From JAWXCF01 sp034440515 (GTDB lineage Bacteria; Bacteroidota; Bacteroidia; CAILMK01), in the NCBI GenBank assembly GCA_034440515.1, contig JAWXCF010000117.1:1-9342 (forward strand): a stretch of DNA of 9,342 nucleotides, read 5' to 3'. This document shows positions 5,373 through 9,342 of this stretch, one piece after another. The notes under the pieces were generated by a model. That model did not search any database and had not been told where the DNA came from. It worked only from the letters and a program-made list of their open reading frames with translations. The position numbers and the translations under genes are program-made. How positions within the stretch are numbered: the stretch's first letter is position 1; each line of letters begins with the position of its first letter.

Positions 5373-6260
5373 TTATAATTCAAATCCAAATTGACGAAGA
5401 TTATTGGTCTTGCTGCGCCAGTCTTCTTTTACCTTAACAAATACTTCTAGAAATACCTTTTTCTTTAAGTTTTCCTCTAGTTCTAGCCTGGCATCTGTGG
5501 CAATTCGTTTTAGAGCTTCTCCACCTCTACCTATTATAATTCCTTTTTGGCTTAGTCGCTCTACAAATATTTCTGCTGCTATTCTAATTATGTTTTCTTC
5601 TTCTTTAAATTCAGTAACGGCAACCTCTGTAGCATAGGGTATTTCTTGCCTGAAGTAATTAAATATTTTCCCCCTAATCACCTCTGCTGCTAAAAATCTT
5701 TCGGTTTTATCGGTAAATTGATCATCTGGGTAATATCCTGGGTGCTCAGGCAGATACTCAAGTGCTTTATTTTTAATCAATTCTAGATTAAAATCATTTG
5801 ATGCACTAATGGGCAATATATTATCCACTGGGGTGTATGCACTGAATATCTCAATTTGCTTCTCAACACGCTCCTGCGTGCTAAGATCTATTTTATTTAA
5901 CAATATAAGAAGTGGACCGTGATATTTTTTCTTAATGTCCTCTATCAATGTTCTATTGTCTGCCCGCCAATCATTTATGTCTATGATATAGACCATTACA
6001 TCAGCATCTGCTATGGCTTCATTTACAAACTTCATCATAGCATTATGCAACGGATACTTCGGATCATTAATAATACCTGGGGTATCACTAAAGATCATCT
6101 GAAAGTTTGGGTCATTTATGATGCCTAGAATTCTATGACGCGTAGTCTGCACCTTAGGGCTGATGATGCTAACTTTCTCTTGAATTAACTTATTAATTAG
6201 CGTTGATTTACCAGCATTTGGCAAGCCAATTATATTTACAAAACCTGATTTAAAACTCAT
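5373..6260 (-). CDS. era: GTPase Era
   Basis: At 295 residues this is a standard Era. G motifs are all present: G1 GLPNAGKS (12-19), G2 around QTTRHRI (38-44), G3 DTPG (59-62), G4 NKID (122-125) and G5 SAS (152-154). The C-terminal KH domain carries IIIGRGGEALKRI (241-253), whose GRGG loop contacts RNA. Era binds the 3' end of 16S rRNA and acts late in 30S subunit assembly, linking it to growth and division. The start MSFKSGFVNIIG leaves the usual short N-terminus before the P-loop. It is the first gene of a probable era-tatD unit and is divergent from the GT22 gene, sharing a 127-base intergenic region. No defect is visible. Confidence 0.97.
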   Translation of the reverse strand: MSFKSGFVNIIGLPNAGKSTLINKLIQEKVSIISPKVQTTRHRILGIINDPNFQMIFSDTPGIINDPKYPLHNAMMKFVNEAIADADVMVYIIDINDWRADNRTLIEDIKKKYHGPLLILLNKIDLSTQERVEKQIEIFSAYTPVDNILPISASNDFNLELIKNKALEYLPEHPGYYPDDQFTDKTERFLAAEVIRGKIFNYFRQEIPYATEVAVTEFKEEENIIRIAAEIFVERLSQKGIIIGRGGEALKRIATDARLELEENLKKKVFLEVFVKVKEDWRSKTNNLRQFGFEL

Positions 6261-6270
6261 ATATATACTA

Positions 6271-6278
6271 CAAATTTA
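6271..6278 (-). promoter_or_regulatory. Possible -7 element of the era promoter
   Basis: TAAATTTG on the reverse strand matches TAnnTTTG exactly, but no good -33 element lies at the right distance. The transcript would begin only a few bases before the era ATG, giving a very short leader. Confidence 0.35.
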
Positions 6279-6387
6279 CTATAAAGCCATAGTTGTAGGT
6301 ACTGGCAATCACATTATAGAACTTGAAACTCTGAATTTTAACAGAATAAAAGCAAGTTTAATAATAAAAATATAGCACTTTTGCTGA

Positions 6388-7875
6388 ATGTTGACCCAAA
6401 CCAATAATAACCAGACATTGAAGTTTATATTCATCTATGGTTTATTATTTATTACCATATTTAGCCTAACTGCCCATTACAGTACGGGTTATCATCATCC
6501 AGATGAACACTTTCAGATATTGGAAATGGCGAGTTATAAAGTTGGTTATCCAGCCACCGAATTATCAGACTTAGCTTGGGAATTCAAGTCTCAAATAAGA
6601 CCTGGACTCCAAGTGATAATGACTGCTGGTTTTTTTAAGTTTTGTGACGCAGTTGGTATATCAGATCATTTCTTGGTGGTAGAAATACTTAGGTACCTAT
6701 CTGCTTTGTTTTATTTACTGTGTGTTTTCTTGTTATATAGAGTTATAAGGGGGGGCTTTACTAACACTGTATCACATCATTTATATTGGTGCACAGCCAT
6801 ATTGTTATGGTTTATACCATATTGCTCCGTTAGGTATTCATCAGAGAATTGGTCAGCCATTAGTTTTATCATCGGGCTTAGCATCTATTTGCGTGCTGGA
6901 TGTAGGCATTGGTTACTCATTTTCTTTGCAGGGCTACTGTTGGGTTTATCGTTTGAGTTTAGGTATCAAGTCGGCATTATGGTGTTTGGCTTCGTAATGT
7001 GGTTGATATTCTTACAAGGAGCTATTAAAAAGCCTGAATTATACATAATGATATCAGGTGTATTATTTGCCATTTTAATAGGCACACTTGCAGACTTTTG
7101 GTTTTATAACCAATGGGTTTTTGCACCTTGGAATTACCTGAAGGTAAACATAATAGAACATAAGGCTGATAGTTTTGGCACCTCTCCTTGGTACTTTTAT
7201 TTTGCTACCATCATTAAGTCTGGAAACATAATAATTGGGGTTTTTATACTGCTGTTGGTTCCATTTCTAATGATTAGAAAATTCAAGCACCCCCTAACTT
7301 GGATAATTATACCATTTCTGGCATTACATATTATGTTGTCACATAAGGAGTTAAGGTTCTTGTTCCCGATTATTCCATTTATGCCTTGGGTGGTGGTGCT
7401 TTTTTTTACTGATACTTGGCTTAAGTGGTTGCAAATAAAATGGGTGTACTTTTTATTGTTGGCAGTAAATACATTGCCACTACTGCATATTATGTTTAGC
7501 CCTGCACAAATGGAGGTACGCACTATGAGTTACTTTTACCACCATAAATTAGCACCAGATTTTAAGTATTTTTATTTGAATGAGCATAAATACTACGTTT
7601 GGGTTTTGGCGCATACTTATTACTATCCCAATAGTGGTCCCTATCTTATGGGACATTTAACGAACAAAAATCAAATTAGAGACTCACTTCAGTCTGCAGG
7701 ATTAATACTGTTGCGCGATAGAACACCAAATTTTCATCTAAATGCCACTAATGTAAAAGATAGTATGATAGATGCCACCTATCCCCCGGCATTATTGCGA
7801 CGGGTAAACTTAAACAATTGGTTAGCTAGAACCAGCTTAAATTATATCTACTTAATAGAAAAAAAGGCGAAGTGA
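6388..7875 (+). CDS. GT22-type (ALG9/PIG-B-like) dolichol-phosphate-mannose-type mannosyltransferase
   Basis: A 495-residue polytopic membrane protein. After a first membrane segment (about 11-29), the outer loop carries HHPDEHFQ (36-43), the acidic catalytic motif of the GT-C fold in family GT22 (PF03901). The second GT22 hallmark, HKELRF, is at 319-324. About nine to ten hydrophobic helices lie between 11 and 365, and the last 120 or so residues form a soluble domain. Eukaryotic members (ALG9, ALG12, PIG-B, PIG-Z) transfer mannose from dolichyl-phosphate-mannose to lipid-linked glycans or GPI anchors. Bacterial homologues are presumed to use polyprenyl-phosphate sugars and add a sugar to an envelope glycan, which is inference here. 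It is divergent from era and 104 bases upstream of an acyltransferase gene. No clear promoter was found, only a weak CACTTTTG (6376-6383) close to the start codon. Confidence 0.85.
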   Translation: MLTQTNNNQTLKFIFIYGLLFITIFSLTAHYSTGYHHPDEHFQILEMASYKVGYPATELSDLAWEFKSQIRPGLQVIMTAGFFKFCDAVGISDHFLVVEILRYLSALFYLLCVFLLYRVIRGGFTNTVSHHLYWCTAILLWFIPYCSVRYSSENWSAISFIIGLSIYLRAGCRHWLLIFFAGLLLGLSFEFRYQVGIMVFGFVMWLIFLQGAIKKPELYIMISGVLFAILIGTLADFWFYNQWVFAPWNYLKVNIIEHKADSFGTSPWYFYFATIIKSGNIIIGVFILLLVPFLMIRKFKHPLTWIIIPFLALHIMLSHKELRFLFPIIPFMPWVVVLFFTDTWLKWLQIKWVYFLLLAVNTLPLLHIMFSPAQMEVRTMSYFYHHKLAPDFKYFYLNEHKYYVWVLAHTYYYPNSGPYLMGHLTNKNQIRDSLQSAGLILLRDRTPNFHLNATNVKDSMIDATYPPALLRRVNLNNWLARTSLNYIYLIEKKAK

Positions 7876-7979
7876 TAAAATGAGATTAGTTTTGTAATTG
7901 TTAATATTAAGAAAATAATAATTTGAAATACTTAAATGACTGCAATCTGTTCATTATAATTCTTTATGACTAGTAAAAT

Positions 7980-8525
7980 ATGCTTATTCAACTAAAATAT
8001 TTCGTTGCTGATTACAAGCGAATTTGTGGAAGGAAAAAATCTCGCCTTTTATTAACTTGGCTGAACAGAAATGCTGTAGGGGTATTTACTTACAGATTAG
8101 AACGTGGATTATACTTATTATTTGGAAAATATTATTTTATAATCAGAATCTTATTCTTACCATTTTTTTTATTAATGTATGCATATTCTAATCTGGACAT
8201 ACACTATAAAGCTGATATTGGGCCCGGGCTAAAAGTTTTACATCCTGCTATTGGTTTAGTCATTTCTGGGGAAAGCATATTGGGAAAAAATTTAACTGTA
8301 ACTGGTGGCAATGTTATTGGTAGCCGTGGGGGTGCAGGTAAACATCATATTGTAATTGGTGACAATTGCACAATGGGTGCAAACTCTTGCATTATAGGCC
8401 CTTTGATTATAGGTAATAATGTAAATATTGGTGCTGGTGCAGTTGTGGTAAAGGACGCTCAAGATAATGCTGTACTAGTAGGCGTACCAGCAAAAAATGT
8501 GAAAATAAATCTACCGATACATTAA
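7980..8525 (+). CDS. Serine acetyltransferase-like hexapeptide-repeat acyltransferase
   Basis: A 181-residue protein with two parts. The N-terminal 75 residues are basic and then strongly hydrophobic (about 52-69), suggesting membrane association. From about 78 comes a left-handed beta-helix of hexapeptide repeats: ADIGPGLKVLHPAIGLVISG, ILGKNLTV, IVIGDNCTMGANSCIIGPLI, NIGAGAVVVKDA, with the usual capping end VLVGVPAKNV. The histidines at 88 (LHPA) and 122-123 (GKHHIVIG) fall where CysE-type enzymes place their active-site histidines. The family transfers acetyl groups from acetyl-CoA. Versions this short, lacking the CysE N-terminal domain, are common in polysaccharide clusters, where they probably O- or N-acetylate sugars rather than make cysteine. 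Together with the upstream GT22 gene this suggests envelope glycan modification, but the substrate is unknown. Confidence 0.85.
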   Translation: MLIQLKYFVADYKRICGRKKSRLLLTWLNRNAVGVFTYRLERGLYLLFGKYYFIIRILFLPFFLLMYAYSNLDIHYKADIGPGLKVLHPAIGLVISGESILGKNLTVTGGNVIGSRGGAGKHHIVIGDNCTMGANSCIIGPLIIGNNVNIGAGAVVVKDAQDNAVLVGVPAKNVKINLPIH

Positions 8526-8630
8526 TAGCATAGAATTTGGCATCATAAAGTAAAGATTTTTAAGGTATAAGATGTTAAATATGATTTGATTACATAATGC
8601 TAAAAAACTAATAAGTTCACATTTAACTAA

Positions 8631-9032
8631 ATGAATGCAAAAACTTCTATAAAACTAACTATTGCAATTTTAGCCATAGTTATTGCATTTCTTATTAGTA
8701 TTTCGGTGAAACTAATACCGTATGACATAACCTGGGGAGGACGTATTAAAAGCGACAATGAAATGTATGTATTTGAGTCTATCTCAATTCTAATTAATGT
8801 GTTAGTAATTTTTGCTTTATTGTTAAAAGGCAATTATATCAAACTTAATATCAATGCCAAGATAGTGAATGCTGTATTATGGTTTTTTTTTATGGTTTTC
8901 ATTTTAAATACTATCGGTAATCTATTTGCAGCGACAGTTTTCGAGAAGCTATTCTCTATACTAACCCTGCTATTAGCAGCCTTAATTAGGAACATTTTAA
9001 AAAGGAAAAATAGCGTAAAGACTGCATACTAA
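8631..9032 (+). CDS. Small four-helix membrane protein of unknown function
   Basis: I do not recognise a named family. The 133-residue product has four hydrophobic segments at about 7-29, 49-66, 80-101 and 105-122, with short loops. The first loop contains the polar stretch PYDITWGGRIKSDNEMYVFE and the third helix region contains ILNTIGNLFA. A basic tail (RNILKRKNSVKTAY) should face the cytoplasm. Similar small hypothetical membrane proteins are common in Bacteroidota. The reverse-strand reading of the first part (8627-8833) is a shadow; the hydrophobic pattern and the longer frame favour the forward strand. It is 105 bases downstream of the acyltransferase gene and 71 bases upstream of the tRNA-fMet, which has its own promoter. 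No terminator was seen between this gene and the tRNA. Confidence 0.75.
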   Translation: MNAKTSIKLTIAILAIVIAFLISISVKLIPYDITWGGRIKSDNEMYVFESISILINVLVIFALLLKGNYIKLNINAKIVNAVLWFFFMVFILNTIGNLFAATVFEKLFSILTLLLAALIRNILKRKNSVKTAY

Positions 9033-9061
9033 TAACTAATTTGTCGGTGTTGAAATAATAA

Positions 9062-9092
9062 TTTCGCAATTCGATATATTAGCTTATCTTTG
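9062..9092 (+). promoter_or_regulatory. Promoter of tRNA-fMet
   Basis: TATCTTTG (9085-9092) matches TAnnTTTG exactly and is identical to the rpsF -7 element. TTTC (9062-9065), 19 bases upstream, is a near match for the -33 element. The mature tRNA begins at 9104. Confidence 0.8.
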
Positions 9093-9103
9093 CACCTCAA
9101 TAG

Positions 9104-9175
9104 TGCGGGATGGAGCAGTGGTAGCTCGCCGGGCTCATAACCCGGAGGTCGTTGGTTCGAGTCCTTCTCCCGCTA
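9104..9175 (+). tRNA. Initiator tRNA-Met (anticodon CAT)
   Basis: The 72-base cloverleaf has a CAT anticodon in loop CTCATAA. The anticodon stem is CCGGG/CCCGG, giving the three G-C pairs next to the loop that mark initiator tRNAs, and bases 1 and 72 (T and T) do not pair, the other initiator hallmark. The D arm is GAGC/GCTC with a short seven-base loop. The T arm GTTGG/CCTTC around TTCGAGT contains two adjacent T-T mismatches. CCA is not encoded. Promoter and terminator are both intact, so it is probably expressed. Confidence 0.93.
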
Positions 9176-9184
9176 CAACGAAAG

Positions 9185-9215
9185 AAAAAGCCTTACAGCA
9201 ATGTGAGGCTTTTTT
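9185..9215 (+). terminator. Terminator of tRNA-fMet
   Basis: AAAAAGCCTTACA pairs with TGTGAGGCTTTTT (one G-U) around a GCAA tetraloop of the GNRA type, and the T tract continues to 9215. It begins 10 bases after the tRNA. The A run on the left would also allow weak termination from the other side. Confidence 0.92.
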
Positions 9216-9342
9216 GTGGAGAGAAAAGTTTTAATATTTCATTATAATTAAAATATAAAATAAAATACAAGTATTTTTTTATTAAAAATAAAATTCAGAA
9301 TTAATGATTTTGTAATTAGCCGATTAAATAGTATTTAAAACA
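9216..9342. other. AT-rich end of window, nothing recognised
   Basis: No sustained frame, RNA structure or promoter consensus was found in this short A/T-rich tail. Confidence 0.5.

Noticed and set aside
5404..6128. Two forward frames (5404-5637, 5919-6128)
   Set aside because: Antisense shadows of era, which has all its motifs on the reverse strand.
7197..7523. Reverse 108-codon frame
   Set aside because: Antisense shadow of the GT22 gene.
8627..8833. Reverse 68-codon frame
   Set aside because: Antisense to the small membrane protein; shorter and without a better hydrophobic pattern.
1..9342. CRISPR array, riboswitch or tandem-repeat array
   Set aside because: No regularly spaced direct repeats were seen, and no intergenic region had the size or conserved pattern of a known riboswitch.

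Overview
The window looks like chromosomal DNA of a low-GC member of the Bacteroidota. Four things point there: promoters of the Bacteroidota sigma-A type (TAnnTTTG at -7) with no Shine-Dalgarno sequences; the ribosomal gene order rpsF-rpsR-rplI with no priB or ssb between; a large DUF2723 membrane glycosyltransferase; and the remnant of a type IX secretion (T9SS) sorting domain, a system essentially confined to this phylum. I cannot place it below phylum.

Layout. 1-1038 (-): the N-terminal 346 codons of a DUF2723/TMEM260-like polytopic glycosyltransferase, cut by the window edge. 1141-2452 (-): the rpsF-rpsR-rplI operon with a clear promoter and a rho-independent terminator. 2470-2630 (+): a divergently transcribed tRNA-Arg(ACG) with its own promoter and terminator. 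2733-4432: a gene graveyard of three decayed protein genes. These are a DUF1801-type gene (-), an HTH-Fic gene (-) broken by at least three frameshifts and two stops, and an orphan T9SS C-terminal sorting domain (+). 4552-6260 (-): era and tatD, an intact likely two-gene operon. 6388-9032 (+): three intact membrane or envelope genes, namely a GT22-type mannosyltransferase, a serine-acetyltransferase-like hexapeptide acyltransferase and a small four-helix membrane protein. 9062-9215 (+): an initiator tRNA-Met with promoter and terminator. 9216-9342 is AT-rich with nothing recognisable.

The housekeeping genes (ribosomal proteins, Era, TatD, tRNAs) are intact and ordinary. The two membrane glycosyltransferases and the acyltransferase suggest envelope glycan or glycoprotein modification, but they sit in separate transcription units and no pathway can be assembled from this window alone.

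I did not find a novel working system. The least expected content is the stretch between tRNA-Arg and tatD, where three genes can be rebuilt by eye across frameshifts. Also notable are a shared promoter/start-region sequence upstream of rpsF and both tRNAs, and an initiator tRNA with two U-U mismatches in its T stem.
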